Of a stretch of 64,000 nucleotides of DNA, positions 1 through 11,556 are shown piece after piece. How positions within the stretch are numbered: position 1 is the stretch's first letter; the number at the start of each line of letters is the position of its first letter. Under the pieces are notes generated by a model. That model had not been told where the DNA came from. It did no database searches and saw only the letters and a list, made by a program, of their open reading frames with translations. The stretch covers positions 100,484,229-100,548,228 of the forward strand of contig NC_085048.1 in assembly GCF_963662255.1 (NCBI RefSeq), written 5' to 3'. This DNA comes from Cinclus cinclus (Eukaryota; Chordata; Aves; Passeriformes; Cinclidae). The position numbers were made by a program, and so were the translations under genes.

Positions 1-149
1 ATGCTTGGGATCCTTCAGTGATGACCATTAGTCACCACTTTGGCTTTGTGTTGTGCGCCTAAGGCCAAGCAAAACAAAACAAAACTGGCTAATCTGAGCT
101 TTTTGGATCTCAGCAAAGAATCCTTCAGGTCCCAGGAAGTTGCCAATGC

Positions 150-360
150 TCCTTCTTGTTGGACAGCCTCAGGTTACCCAGTACAGTCATTTCCCCAGGC
201 AACCCAGAGCAGTGGTCACAGCACCAAGCCTGACAGAGCTCAAGTGGTGTTTGGACAATGCCCTTGGGCACATGGAGTGACTCTTGGCATGTCCTGCACA
301 TGGCCAGGAGCTGGACTTGATGACCCTGATGGGCCCCACACAACTCAGGCTATTCCATGA
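150..360 (+). mobile_element. CR1 LINE 3' fragment
   Basis: Contains the CR1 tail wording: cagtggtcacagcacc..., gagctggacttgatgaccc..., ending ATTCCATGATTCTATGG, the CR1 terminal octamer style. Old and 5'-truncated. Copied at 35290-35501. Confidence 0.75.
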
Positions 361-492
361 TTCTATGGCCCTTAGCCACACAGTGACATAACTTAATCTT
401 TCCTCTAGTTTCCACTCTTTTGTGGTTTTCCCTGCATAGACAGGCACAAAAACAGTTTGCCTGTCTTGAGGAGGTGAAATGCACACTGTTAC

Positions 493-645
493 CTTGTGTC
501 CTTGTGACAGTCCTGAGCAAGCGTCCCTGCCGCGTGCGCCAGCCTCTCAGCCCTGGGTGTGCCTGCGAGCTTCGTGACTCCAATTTTCTCCATCAAGGAC
601 AGCAGCAGCTGGGCCGCACACTTGCGCACCTGGGCGTGGCGGCTC
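493..645 (-). CDS. TOGARAM-like: TOG3 exon 4, left copy
   Basis: Acceptor TTGCCAG before 645, donor GTAACA after 493; 153 bp with one base completing the previous codon and two bases left over. It reads SRHAQVRKCAAQLLLSLMEK and on to AQDCHKDT, matching the helix of TOGARAM TOG3 that in the family reads RKCAA...AQDSSQET. The split AG|G codon joins it in frame to the exon starting R-HYGQEM in the neighbouring copy. Confidence 0.88.
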
Positions 646-879
646 CTGGCAAGAGGAGAGCAAACACTGGGACGCAGGGAGAAGGAGCAACAGCAGCACA
701 GGCCGTGGCCAGAGCGTGCTCATTGATGCAGGAAGCAGGCCTGGCTTCTCCCTGCAGCTTTAGACACCTGTAGAAGCTTCAAGGCTCTATCCTTAGCCTT
801 TGCAGGCACTTCCACTTCCCCACCATTCACCACATCTCAGCAACTCTGACAGATTGGGAGAACTCCAGGAAGCAGCAGG

Positions 880-1120
880 AAGCTGAGTCAGAGGAAGTTT
901 AGGTTGGATATCAGGAAAAGGTTTTTCACCCACAGGGTGGTTGGGCACTGGAACAGGCTCCCCAGGGCAGTGGTCACAGCACCAAGCCTGACAGAGTTCA
1001 AGAAGCATTTGGAATAATCTCAGGCACATGCTGTGACCCTTGGGGTGCTCTGTGCAAGGCCACGAGCTGGACTCCATGATCCTGATGGGCCACTTCCAAC
1101 TCCCCGTATCCTACTGTTCA
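880..1120 (+). mobile_element. CR1 LINE 3' fragment
   Basis: Begins near AGGTTGGATATCAGGAAAAG and runs through GGAACAGGCTCCCCAGGGCA to the tail with GGACTCCATGATCCTGATGG. This is the standard avian CR1 3' region. Lies in the intron between TOG3 exons 3 and 4. Copied at 36019-36260. Confidence 0.85.
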
Positions 1121-1325
1121 GTGACTCAGAGAAATAATACCCTGAGGGAGGGCAGAAATAGGGGACAAGAGGTCAGAAAGAAGATGGACTGGAGAATCCA
1201 GTCACTGAGTTGACAGAAGATGCAGGATACGGGACCCTTCCCTCCCACCATTCCCATGCTTTAGCTCATCCCTTCCCCCACCTGCACTCTAGAAGGTGAG
1301 GAATATCACAGAAAGAAGAACCTAC

Positions 1326-1561
1326 TTGACTCCACTGTCCAGGAGAGCAGTCATTGCTCGTGCAGGAGTCACGTTCTCCACCATGATGCCCAGGGTCTGA
1401 CTGGCTGCTGTCTGAACAAACTCTGGGGAGTTCCACACCATCCGGAGAAGGACCCGAGCCACCTCGTCCACCTCAGAGTCCATGTCCTTCTTCAAGGTCA
1501 CAAAGAGCTCTCCCAGAGTGACAATGGCCGAGTAGGACACCTTTGTGCGGAGGTTGCTCAC
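1326..1561 (-). CDS. TOGARAM-like: TOG3 exon 3, left copy
   Basis: Acceptor CTTCCCCAG before 1561 and donor GTAGGT after 1326; 236 bp, phase 0 to 2. It reads VSNLRTKVSYSAIVTLGELF, then KKDMDSEVDEVARVLL and MVENVTPARAMTALLDSGV. This is the best family signature in the window: SNLR-K-S, LKK-MD and VTPARA are characteristic of TOGARAM TOG3. The TAG seen in the unspliced frame lies inside the donor. Confidence 0.93.
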
Positions 1562-2290
1562 CTGGGGAAGTCATGAGGGGAAACATAAGAATCACCTCAA
1601 AAAGAAAACCAGTTGCCTTAGACAAAAGTCCCAGGAAATGACAACATGTCCCACTGTGTCCAGAGGAACATAAAAGCACAATAAGAGCAGCAGAGCACAA
1701 GCACAGAAAGGCACTTCCTCTGGCACCAATTTCTGGCCTGCTTACTGCAGGCCTAATGAAACCCATTTCATTAGCGTGATCAACTTTACCCTTCTATAAT
1801 TTCAATTGCTTTGATTTTAGGCGCTTTTATTTGAAAAGCAAAGAACCAGATTAAAGCAAGGGTTGCTTTCAAGCCATAAAGGCACAAGTCATAAAGGTAA
1901 AAGAGTCAGTGCGCCTGTTCACAAAAGCAACACCGGCACTTGAAGCAGTCAGCCAGGAAACAGAAAACTCTGGCTCAGATCTACAGACTAATTTGCAGCG
2001 TTGAATTACAGCTTGGGCAGAGATTAGGACTCTGGCATATAACATAACTGGTGTCTCAGTTTCTGCATTTGCACATTTCATTATAATGGCAGCTCACTCA
2101 AAGATGAGTGTCAGCTACTCGACCTCCCAGTAAATTCAGCTCCACAGACACACAGGTCCTACAGATGGCTGACAGACATCAGAAATATAAGGTCTAAAAC
2201 CAGAAATGAAGGCAGTCCCTGAGCACACATGGAGATGAACAAGGACGTGTCTACTCTACACACCGTGTATGAACTACAGGGTGCAATTCA

Positions 2291-2458
<168 letters not shown>

Positions 2459-4108
2459 CTAGGCCGCACCCTCTGAAATTACCAGGCTGGCAGCTCAGTC
2501 AAGCAATGGGAAGTGCTTTTCAAGGAGTACTTGACGAGATCGTGGAGCTCCTTGCTGCAGGATGCTGCGCCAGTCAAAAGCATGCACAGATCCAAGAGAC
2601 AAATAGAGGAGTTTCAGAGACCTCATTTGTGGCTGTTTTAGAGGACAGCCTCTCCAAAAGGACTGGCACACGGAGTCCCAGTCACACTGCTTCCTAGAAG
2701 CTGTGAGACCGGGCCATGCTGCCGTTTCTTGTCACCTCCCTGTACCTGTCCCTAAGGCAAAATCCCAGTGGGCTGTTACTGGGGCATTTTCCTTCCTTTG
2801 CCAGCCCCAGCAGGCAGTTCAGCAGTGACAGTCTGCACTGGCACTCCAGAGCTGAGTTTCCCCTCTACAATCTAGGCCTGTCTGTCACCCACTCCATTCC
2901 ACCTCCACATTCCCCAAGAAAGCAGCAGGATGTCCCGGAAGTTTCCACACCTGGGCAAGAACAGTTGCAACTCTGACTTTTCCCCAAACCCCCTACCTAA
3001 AGCAATGCCCACAACAGCATAAAAGGTGCAAACAACTCTGTCTCTCAGCACTTGCTCCGTGCAGCCCTGAGCTACAGGAAGGTGTGTGAGGCATCAAGGC
3101 TGCAGTACAGGGCTGGTGACCAACCCCACAGGCACCCCTGAGTGTCACCCAGAACCCCCACACCTGCAGAAGCTCTCTGCACCTCACGGGGCACCAAAGA
3201 GTAATGGGGAAGAGAAAGCAGAAGAGAAAGGGCAAAGCAAAGGCGACTACAGAAGGAGATGCCTCGTGGCAGAGTTTTCATGCTCATCCCAGTGTGAATG
3301 GAGTCCTTATCCCTGCGTGAAACAATCATCCATCAGAGAGTGGATGCTAACCCAGACATCAAAAACACAACCCAATACCACCTAACACTTGTAGGCTTAT
3401 CGCCTCTGGGCCTCCTTCTGTCCGTGTCTAATTGTGGGACATATGGTGAGTATTGAGAAAATATCTTAGGCCCATATGAAGCAGTGTGAAGGAAAATGTT
3501 GAATTCCAAAAGTGCAAGCTCCCTAGAGGATTTCATTTCTTTTTCCTTCTCCTCTGCCACAAGCCCTTCAGGAGTAATGACAGGCTGAGGGATTTGAAAA
3601 GCACAACTCGGTCCCTTTCTCCAAATGAGGAATGGACTCTGATTTGGAGCTGCTTCTGGGACTCACATGCAGGAGGTGACAGGGAGACCCTGTCCCTGCC
3701 ATTGCTGTCAGCAGTGGGAGCAGAGAGAAATCTTACTCAGTCCCACTGGGCCACTGCCCCAAGGCACCCAAACCTCTACACTCAAAACTGCTGCCATCCT
3801 GCTTCTGCCTTCAGCCAGCAAATCATCTCATCCCACAGCTTCCTCTCTTCCCTCAACATTTCCTTTGCAACTCCATGGAGCAGCAGGCAAAGCGAGGAAT
3901 CAGCACAGAGCTGCTGCAGCTGGAGCAGAGCTGCAGACCAAGGCCAAGAAAAGGCTGCTCTCAAATCTTTATCCTCTCACTGCTTTGGAGTGCTTTCAGC
4001 AGTGCCCTTTGGCCCTCTGGGATATCAGGCCTCAGAGGCATTGGCAAGATCCACTTGGGAGTTTCCTTCAGGCTAAGAGGGAGACAGAGTGTCCAGGGCC
4101 CTTCTTAC

Positions 4109-4241
4109 CAGTCATCGCTGTCCAGCCAGGAGAGAGCCTGGAGCAAGGACTGCTGTGGGTCAGCAGAGGCTGTGTCCTTGTGCCCACGCCCTCGGAGAAG
4201 CTCCTCTCGGCGCTCGGCACCAGTGGCCGTCTGCGAAGTCA
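4109..4241 (-). CDS. TOGARAM-like: Linker end / TOG3 exon 1, left copy
   Basis: Acceptor CTCTCCTCACAG, donor GTAAGA; 133 bp. It reads VTSQTATGAERREELLRGRG then QQSLLQALSWLDSDD, and the final TG joins G of the next exon to make the conserved Trp of the TOG helix (DDWE). The Ala in DTASADP is Pro in the unit B copy. The long plus-strand open frames over this exon are its shadows. Confidence 0.88.
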
Positions 4242-4879
4242 CTGTGAGGAGAGGGTCAGCCCTGAGCGCTGCAGCCCCGGGCAAGGACCCCGCCATGGAG
4301 CGGCCTGCAGCCCCAGCTCCCAGCCAGGCTTCCATGTGCTGCAAACTGCCCCTGGCTCACACACTTCCCTGCTCTCTGGCTCCTTGGATTCCTTTCTTTC
4401 TCCCAGCGTCCTCCACCCCTCCTCTCCCCGGCCTCCCAGCTGGACACAGCTCCAGGCTAAACCTGACAATTGCCCATACAGCGCCAGCTCCCAAGTGCCA
4501 CAGGAAGCACAGCCAGCGGCAGGTTCCTGAGGCTGCAGAGCTCCCACTCCCTGCCAGACAGGGCTAACCAGCGGGAATGGCTGCCCCAGGAGGGAACCCT
4601 CCAAGGGCCTCTCTTTTCCCAGCCACCTGATTTCCCCCAGCCCTGAGGACTGAGCCACTCTGCAACTCCCTGAGGAAAGACCTGCAGCTGCCTCGCCGCA
4701 GCACCAAGCCAAGCTTGAACAACCCAGGCTCAATTCTGCCCACTTCTGAGGGTGGAAATAGCATCATTATAAAAGACCATTCCAAGTATCATTCCTAGCT
4801 CCCTTCTTCTTATCTCACCCTACTTGAGATGCTAGCACAGGCAGGCTACCCACAAAGGAGAGACAAGAGCCTCTAGGGA

Positions 4880-5251
4880 CTATCTGCTGTGCATTTCCTG
4901 CATTTCCAGCCTGGGAGCACCAGGCAGCCCCTCCTGGCTGTCATCTGCTACACTCAGCCGCTGTATTTGGGTACAGTGACACGGGAGGCGCTGCTTGTTC
5001 CTGCTCTTGGCATTGCAGGATGTGGGATGGCAGGCGCCAGGAGCCATTGGGCACTTCTGGCAGCAGCAGCACGACTGCACCAAGGCACCGACTGCCTTGC
5101 AGAGACAACCCTTGCAGGGGTAGCAGAAAAGCTGGCTGCAGAGCCGGACCGCAGCACAGGCAGAGGGCCTCCGTGGTGAGCAGACAACTGATGGTGGTGG
5201 TAGTCGTAGGTGCACAGTGAGCTCACTGTGGCACACTGCCCTGCAGCTCAT
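4880..5251 (-). other. Intronic Cys-rich open frame, unit A
   Basis: An open frame of ~123 codons inside the TOG3/linker intron (4242-5550). It is unusually rich in Cys: CSQLFCYPCKGCLCKAVGA then VQSCCCCQKCPMAPGACHP. Identical in unit B (40019-40390), but that length of identity is expected at this divergence. No ATG start, acceptor/donor pair or poly(A) signal convinces me. I do not recognise it; it may be a chance frame in GC-rich DNA. Confidence 0.2.
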
Positions 5252-5550
5252 CCCTGCAGTTACAGCCGCCTCCTGGCACCAGCGCTGTCGTTTGGACAGT
5301 CAGGATGGGCGAAGGCCAGAGCTTAGGCCTTTACCACTACTTTATTCAGCTCAACTTTCCAATGGAACTCTGAGAACCAACCGCTCCAGTACTACCAAGC
5401 TGGAGTAACTCAAAAGTAGATTTGCTACTCATTCTCAGGAAAGGCTATGGACCCAAAATTGCAGCTGTGCTGGCTGAGGCAGGAGGCAGTTTGTGCTCCC
5501 TGTGCAAGGAAAAACCCGTGTGGGAAAAAGCTGCCATGGAGCGGGCTTAC

Positions 5551-5712
5551 CTGAGGAGTTGCATGGGACACTGCCTTCCTCCTGGATTATGGGCATGGTG
5601 GGCAGTAAGGGCACGTTGTCGTGCTTCCTCAAGATGTTTCTCTTCAAAGCATTACCAGGGTGTTTCCTCTGCCCGCTGGAAGCTGTGCCATTGACAGGTG
5701 GAAGGCAAAAGC
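5551..5712 (-). CDS. TOGARAM-like: Linker exon with LLPTMPII core, left copy
   Basis: Acceptor TCCCTGCAG, donor GTAAGC; 162 bp, two bases at the start and one at the end. Reads FCLPPVNGTASSGQRKHPGN, then a basic stretch and VPLLPTMPIIQEEG. Low-complexity, Pro/Ser-rich and basic, as in the TOGARAM linker before TOG3. Phase fits the exons on both sides. The core resembles the LPPI motif of the upstream Y exons, suggesting common descent. Confidence 0.8.
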
Positions 5713-5861
5713 CTGCAGGGACCAAAGAGGAGCTTGTAAGTTGAGGGTGCTAAACAGGGTGATGATGGAAAGGGCCAGAAATCTTGCTGCAGCTGGGGAA
5801 CATCTCTTTGTTATCCCACAAGAACTTCAAGTAGAACACTGGCATGCTACCACGAGAAAAG

Positions 5862-6125
5862 CATCACAGAATCACAAAATCCTAGAAGATTTTGGGTCGG
5901 AAGGCCCCCTTAACCACCATCAAGTCCAAACCCTGGGGGTAGGAACACCCTCATCTTGATCAGGTTCCTCTGAGCCCCAGGTAAACTGGCTTTGAACACC
6001 TTCAAGGATGGATCAACAACACCTTCTCCGGGCATACCCTTCCAGCATTTCATCGCCTTCACTATGGAAAAAATTATCCCTAATATGTAGTCTGAATCTA
6101 CCTTCTTCTAGTTTAAAAACAAACT
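5862..6125 (-). mobile_element. CR1 LINE 3' fragment, minus
   Basis: Reads on the plus strand as the reverse complement of the CR1 tail: ATCACAGAATCACAAAATCC, then GGTCGGAAGGCCCCCTTAAC, ending near the TTCTAGTTTAAAAACAAACTG stretch. Lies in the intron between linker exons 5551-5712 and 6813-6963. Copied at 41003-41266. Confidence 0.85.
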
Positions 6126-6812
6126 GCAGTGATGCTTCCCCTAAGAAACAAGGAAAAGTCAGTATTGCTTTGCTTTGGCTTTCCTGTTTTGGAGGCTGGC
6201 TGGGGAAGTTCCCAAAAGAAAGTGCAGATAACCCTGGGGCTGAGTGCTGCCCTTGAAGGTCCCTGCTGCTGCCCTGCCCTCGGGGAGCGCACACAGCACT
6301 GCAGCCAGAGCCCCTCAACCGGGATTCACTCAGGAATGCTGCTTGCTCCTAGGGCTGCAACAGGAGAACTGGCTCAGGGCTTCAGCACAGCTCTACAGTG
6401 CCAGCTCCACGGCTGCGAGTGGCAGGAAAAGGATCTCTGGTGTTTTCATTAGAAGGAGTCGGATTTGGTTTCTTCCATGTTGCTCCTTGGTTGGAAAGCA
6501 TTCTTCTGGTCTCACATTCCCTGGAAGCTCCTCTACAGGACAGAGTTTGAAGCCCCAGGTGACTTTGCAAGACAGAATTTTTTACTCTGAACAACTTCAG
6601 AGGTGAAGGTGGGAGGCTGATATTCTGTTACTGACTCAGTGAGGCCATGGGCAAGACACTTCTTGCCTCTGTATTTTCCTTTGGGGAATAGAAAGCAATC
6701 CTAAGCAAGCTTCCCCTCACGTGCAAGCGGAACTGCTGCCCAGTCTGATTGCAACACTGTGCAGAGGGCAAGCAAGTGGTCAAGAGGGACCACAAGTGTA
6801 GGCACTACTTAC

Positions 6813-6963
6813 TTGCTTCAGCTGCATCCCTGGGCTCAACTGTCTGTGGAGGCAGCTGCAAGGCTGTTTTCTCTTCTCTCCTTTTCTTCATCTCATTCTC
6901 AAAAATCTCCACATCCTTTGGCTCTAAGTTCTTTTCAGCCAACTTGCACAAGGCAGCACGGAT
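6813..6963 (-). CDS. TOGARAM-like: Linker exon, charged helical segment, left copy
   Basis: Acceptor GCAACTAG (weak pyrimidine tract), donor GTAAGT; 151 bp, phase 0 to 1. It reads IRAALCKLAEKNLEPKD then EIFENEMKKRREEKTALQLP and ends VEPRDAAEA. Strongly charged and predicted by eye to be helical or coiled. The exon is identical in the unit B copy. Truncated relics of its 3' end occur at 14383-14433 and 19912-19951. Confidence 0.8.
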
Positions 6964-8797
6964 CTAGTTGCAATGGAAATGCACCACAGACTGTAAGCAG
7001 AGACACACAAAGCAGACACAAAATCTCCTCAGGAGCACAGAGTCCATAGAGTGCCATAGTCTTTCATCCAGCTCCAAATATACATTCCAGTGGTTTCAGG
7101 GGGATGTCTCCCATCCTCACCTTGGCAATTACACACAGTGAGGTGGAACACTTCAGGGCCACAACCTTACACCGCTCCTACTGCAACCCATGACAGGAAG
7201 CCCCGTTTCAAGCATGAAAGTCATAGGAATGCTCCAAGATAAATGAAGAGCTCCCATGAGCAGTGAGCAGGCAGTTCAGGTCCTACGGGCCATGGCAGGA
7301 GAATAAAATCCACGTGCAACATGCAGTAAGGAGGGGGAACTAGCTGTTGCTTAACACTCATGGCCAGGAATTGCAGCTGTTTCTCACTTCCTGGATTCTG
7401 AAGGACTCAGCTCTGAAGGACTCTGAACGACTTGGTCTCTGCGACCAGCAGACCAAAAGGAGGAGTCATGTGAAAACAAGTTGCAGAGACATTGAGAGTA
7501 TGAGCAGAAAATTAGCGAATGAGAGGGCTGTAAGATAGAGTCAGGGAGGTAACCAGGAAAAATCAAACTCTCCCATTTTATTTTGCAGCCTTGCTTAAAC
7601 TCAACATTAGAATCTTTGCTCCTCTGCTTCTGAGGGTGCCCTTTGCCCATGTTCACTGGTGGGCAGCTTGCTCTGCCATTCAGAACTTCTCAAAAATGGC
7701 CTTTGCACATAAAAGATGCTTCAGGTATGACACTGGCACCATCGCCAAACCAGTGACTTTGGCACCACTGGAAATAGCCAAGCAATAGCTCAGTAGCTGT
7801 CAAATATATTCCCAAGAGAATCCCCATCCCCCAAGAGTGGAAGATTATTATTTTAAGGGACATTTTGGGCCAAGCACTAAACAGCCACTGGAAAGGAAGT
7901 CTGCTCATCCCTGTTCTTATCCCCTACCTTTCCAAAGCCATCCTTCAGGTCTCTGCCACTTGTAAGACCAGGACCAGTGGGATGATCCGTCTCCTTGGCC
8001 TGGCTCAGTGGGAGGCCTAGTACTGGAAGCAAAGGTTTGTGTAAATCTCTGGCAGACTTCAATTCCCCAAAATATCATGGTGGGCGACAGGCAAGACAGC
8101 TTCCAGATTACAGAACCCTCAAAAGGCACAGAGACTGTGCGTGAGAGCAGCAAGCTACATATGCCTAGACCCTCTCCCAAAGGATGGGCTACTGGCAGCA
8201 GACATGACATTACTCTGTTGTCCAGCAGACTGAAACCTGCTGCATGATGAAGGCCTCAGCCCCTGCATGCTGGAGAGCCTCTGTGTTTGACAGAGAAGGG
8301 CAGAGATGAAGATTGCTCTTGACAGAGATTCCTATCTGCCCTTATGCTGATTTTAGGAAACGTCTTCTTTCCGGTTCCTAAAAGAAGTCCTGGGTTCTAA
8401 TACCCGTATGCACTTAGATCAACATTTTCTTCTCTTGGATGGAATATTTTGGAGGACATTAGAAGAAAATCTTAGGATGGTAGGAATGTTACCCAAACAT
8501 AAGTTGTGTTCTTGACCCTAGATAATTCATTTTCCCCGGTGATTTTCATTTTAAACACTATGAGACTGGGCCACATTCGGGCCAGCCTGAGTAAAGGCTG
8601 ATTTTCTTAATGCAAGTAGAACAATGTCACCTCTTCTGAAATCCTCTCCAGGAGAGCTGCTAAAATTCAGACAAGTAATCATTCTATACAACAGCTTCAC
8701 AGAGGATAAAATCAAGTGTCAGCAAAGCAGGAAAAAAGCAATGTCCTAAATCAGGATTTTTGCCCCTGCAGAATGGTCAGGCTAGTAATAAAGGACA
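6964..8797 (-). other. Intron of left copy downstream of Y-type exon
   Basis: Holds the degenerate Y-like exon at 7928-8062 and otherwise nothing recognised. A 9-bp duplication (gaaggactc) occurs near 7402-7424. The unit B counterpart is 42106-43939. Confidence 0.55.
7928..8062 (-). pseudogene. Degenerate Y-like linker exon, left copy
   Basis: A GTAGGG donor follows 7928, and the open frame before it reads LHKPLLPVLGLPLSQAK and ends TGPGLTSGRDLKDGFGK, echoing the end of the Y exons (NGTGYNGNSRKNQELDSEGK). I see no good acceptor: the frame opens just after a TGA and only a purine-rich AAG is available. The unit B counterpart is 43070-43204. It could be a dead cassette copy or an exon whose acceptor I missed. 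Confidence 0.35.
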
Positions 8798-8934
8798 CTA
8801 AGATATGGGCTTGCAGGAAGGAGGGCAGTTCTGGATGGAAGGCAAGGCCTTGGAAGGTGAGGGCATCTGGGAAGTTGGCAGGGAAATTACTGAGCCCAGG
8901 GTAACCTCCTTGGGATCACTGCAGTCAGTCAGGT
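8798..8934 (-). CDS. Y-type linker exon ending in TAG, left copy
   Basis: Acceptor CCATTTTGCAG, then DLTDCSDPKEVTLGSV, the core MPSPSKALPSIQNCPP and an in-frame TAG at 8798. Other Y exons instead read on for ~35 codons to a GTAAGG donor. If included in a transcript this exon would end the protein before TOG3; if skipped, the previous phase-0 Y exon (14487-14695) joins exon 6813-6963 in frame. The TAG is present in both units (the unit B copy is 43940-44076). Either an alternative terminal exon or a dead cassette member. Confidence 0.45.
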
Positions 8935-9238
8935 CTGCAAAATGGACACACAAAATGTGACAGAGGCCACATTGCAAGCCTGAAGCATCTGAAGCTCCAT
9001 ATACCACGGCACACATTTCCTGGAAACCTCTAAATAGCTGCACAGGCAAACATGCTTCTGCCAGCAGCCCCTTGAGGCAGGCCATGGGGAAACCCTGACC
9101 CACTTCCACAGAGCTCCCAGAGGAACACCCTGGGCTCTGGGCTGCCCTGGGACAATGTGCACAGGCAATGTGCACAGGCTCTCCAGGCTGGCACAAGACC
9201 CTCCCTCCCACCAGAGAGCGGCCCAGCTCCCACCTTAC

Positions 9239-9305
9239 CTCTGGGTGAGGCTGAGCCATGCTGGTTCTGCCCCTTGTCCTCCTCCCTGGCAGTGACTCTG
9301 GGGAC
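9239..9305 (-). pseudogene. X'-type exon end (HGSAS motif), left copy
   Basis: GTAAGG donor after 9239, preceded by a frame reading EEDKGQNQHGSASPR. Its homologue at 27884 reads NEDKVKAVHGSASHR. It lies ~300 bp upstream of a Y exon, as at 15.15 kb and 27.9 kb. The upstream border is not clear, so the high end is approximate. In the 15156 copy a TGA interrupts this frame, which argues for decay. Confidence 0.35.
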
Positions 9306-10404
9306 AGCGCTGCTCAGCTGTCTCTGCCAGGGCTCCTGGGCCAAGGCTCCCTCAGCTGGCCAGGAGCCCAGACCTCCATTCCCAGCGCCGCGGTTCCACA
9401 CATCTGTCTCCAAGCTGAACAATTCAGCGAGTTTCCTTGGGAACCTAGGCATCCTAGGTCCTGTCACACAAGAGCTCTTTATCTTTATCCTCTGGGTTTG
9501 TGTTGTAGACTCAGAAGAAGCTGTAAATCAGGTAAAAGAGCAGAAGTGACTAAATTGAAATCACACCTTTACAGCCCACCCATCTAATGGATGAGGAATT
9601 TAAAGGGTATTTCAGTCACTGCAAGGATTTCTTGGTTTTTTGTTTTTTTTTATTTTTCATGAAACTGGCATCATTTGAATATTTCTGAACAATATGGAGC
9701 TGGCAAGCCAGGAGACAAGGGTTCTAGGGGTTTTTCTTGTCCACTGTTCTCCCCACTGCTCCAGGATCCCTTTCCTTCCAAAGAGCTGGAAACTCACCCT
9801 GGTGTCTAGAATTTGATGCTGTCTAGGATGTAATTCTTTTCAAATGTAGTTTTCAAAGGCTTTGTTTCTGTAACTCCCACTCTATTCTAAGCTGTTGGGC
9901 TTTGCATTTTTGGGAATTTTTAAATTTCTCTTTACAACCAAGGAAGTGCTGGAACAAAAACTAGGGCAACCACGTGTTAGATGCAAGACAAGCTTTGCTT
10001 TCCCCATTAGATGTCCCCAGTGTTCAGCGAGCCTATACTTGTAGGGAATGAAGTGGTCATCCACAAGTTTCACTTTTTGCTCTGCTTCGCAGTTCAAGAG
10101 GCTTATTCCCAGCCTTCTTTCCTGCACAGACACCCAAGCCCAACATAAACATGACCTGCCTCAAAACATCTATGATCAGGGCTGATACTGACAAATCTAA
10201 ATTTTCTTAATGGAAAATGCAGAGAGCAGGCCATGCTAAAATACTCTCCAACAGAGCTGTTAGAACAAAGAGAAATAGTACTTGGCTTCACAGAGGATAA
10301 AACAATTGGCAGCCAAGCAGTAAGAGAGGAAACACTTTCTGAATAAGGATTGTCTTTCCCCTGTAGAATGCTCAGGACCTAAAAACAACAGTAAGATTTA
10401 ATGA
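9306..10404 (-). other. Intronic module homologous to 15.2-15.9 and 21.4-22.1 kb
   Basis: Sequence around 9640-10300 (ending in a GCCTCAAAACA-type stretch) resembles 15270-15800, 21410-21780 and 21960-22145. These are older, diverged copies of the intron that accompanies each X'-Y module. No coding exon supported. Confidence 0.5.
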
Positions 10405-11509
10405 CACAGCTCCTTTCTAGTGCAGAATTAATCCAGCAAAAATCTCACCATACATAGCGAGCAATACTTCTCGCTCAATGAATTAAGACTTCCAGCTGTA
10501 TAACAGCAATTAAGGAGTCAATCCTACGTGGCTATACCCAGGATTTGACAGAACTAACCCTGAACAAAGGCACCAGAGGATCTGATCCCTTTTTCTGCAT
10601 CAGCAAAATGATTTCTTCAAATCTCATCTCTCCTATCATTCCATGCCCAGAAATGGCAAAGGAACAACAACAGACTCTGATAGAGGCTCTCAGCTGGAAG
10701 GCATTGGCTGACACAGATGCACCAGAGACCGCATTTTGTCTGGCACAATTCTACTTGTCAGGGATCAGGCAAGGCAGGAATAGGGGGAGAAGGCAGAAGG
10801 CATCTCCTCCCCCCAGCCTCAGCCTGCACCACTGACACAGGCAGAGAGAGTCAGGCAAGAGATTTGTCCTTGTGAACCTGCCATGGGTGGCTCTGGGCTT
10901 GTGCTGTCAGAGGATGACAAACTCAGATCCTGCATAGGATGCATGCATTTTGATGCCTCCTTCTCCTTAAGTGGAAAATTCACAGGGACTTTCTGTCAGA
11001 GGAGGTTTCCCTATATCTAGCAGTACAAAAGCAGGCAATTTCGCCGAATCAACATGAGATTTTAAAGGGTTCAGCTCAGAAAATACCCCAAGGAAAGGTA
11101 TTCTCCTTCAAAACCAGGATGAAGGAGTGGGAAAATTTCTCATTTCATGCCAAATCCCTCCTTCTTTGGTGCTAATTGCAACACTAGAAAGTCAGCTGGG
11201 AGGTTAAAGGCATGTGCAGGATGGACAGGAATGTTTCCTTTTCATTTTCCTTTTCATTCACAGGGCCTCAAGATAACACACCAAGATACAGGTGCTGCCA
11301 CGTAACGCTTCACATTGGTGGAATTTTCACAGCTTCACCAGAGCACAATCCCAGTGACTGGGCTCTGGGAGAGTCCACTGAGCTCATCCAGGAATTGAAA
11401 CAAATATAAAGATATCTTTTAAGCAATGGTATTTAATCAAGCTTTCAAAATGTCACCTCTGCATCAAAATTCCAATGAGCATTTAAGGACAGACATGCCC
11501 TGTACGTAC

Positions 11510-11556
11510 CTGCATGTTCAGAGTTCTGCTCTTTGCATCTGCTGCTGGATCTTGGC
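11510..11556 (-). CDS. TOGARAM-like: V exon (short linker exon), beta, left copy
   Basis: 47 bp between an acceptor ending CCTCAAG and a GTACGT donor. In the frame dictated by the W exon (ending AG) it reads PRSSSRCKEQNSEHA and leaves one base for a Y exon starting with two. A second frame carries a stop. Small size makes this tentative, but the same borders occur in all four copies; the other three have the better acceptor CTCCAG or CACCAG. Confidence 0.5.

Noticed and set aside
3333..3560. Minus-strand frame starting with a Lys/Glu-rich segment (EEKEKEMKSSRELALLEF)
   Set aside because: Identical in both units but without an acceptor/donor pair in phase with the flanking exons. Joining it between 4109 and 2411 would break the DDW|E TOG helix.
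3486..4567. Plus-strand open frames of 196, 287 and 230 codons
   Set aside because: They overlap each other in different frames and lie opposite the minus-strand exon 4109-4241. The composition is that of antisense GC-rich DNA, without splice or start context.
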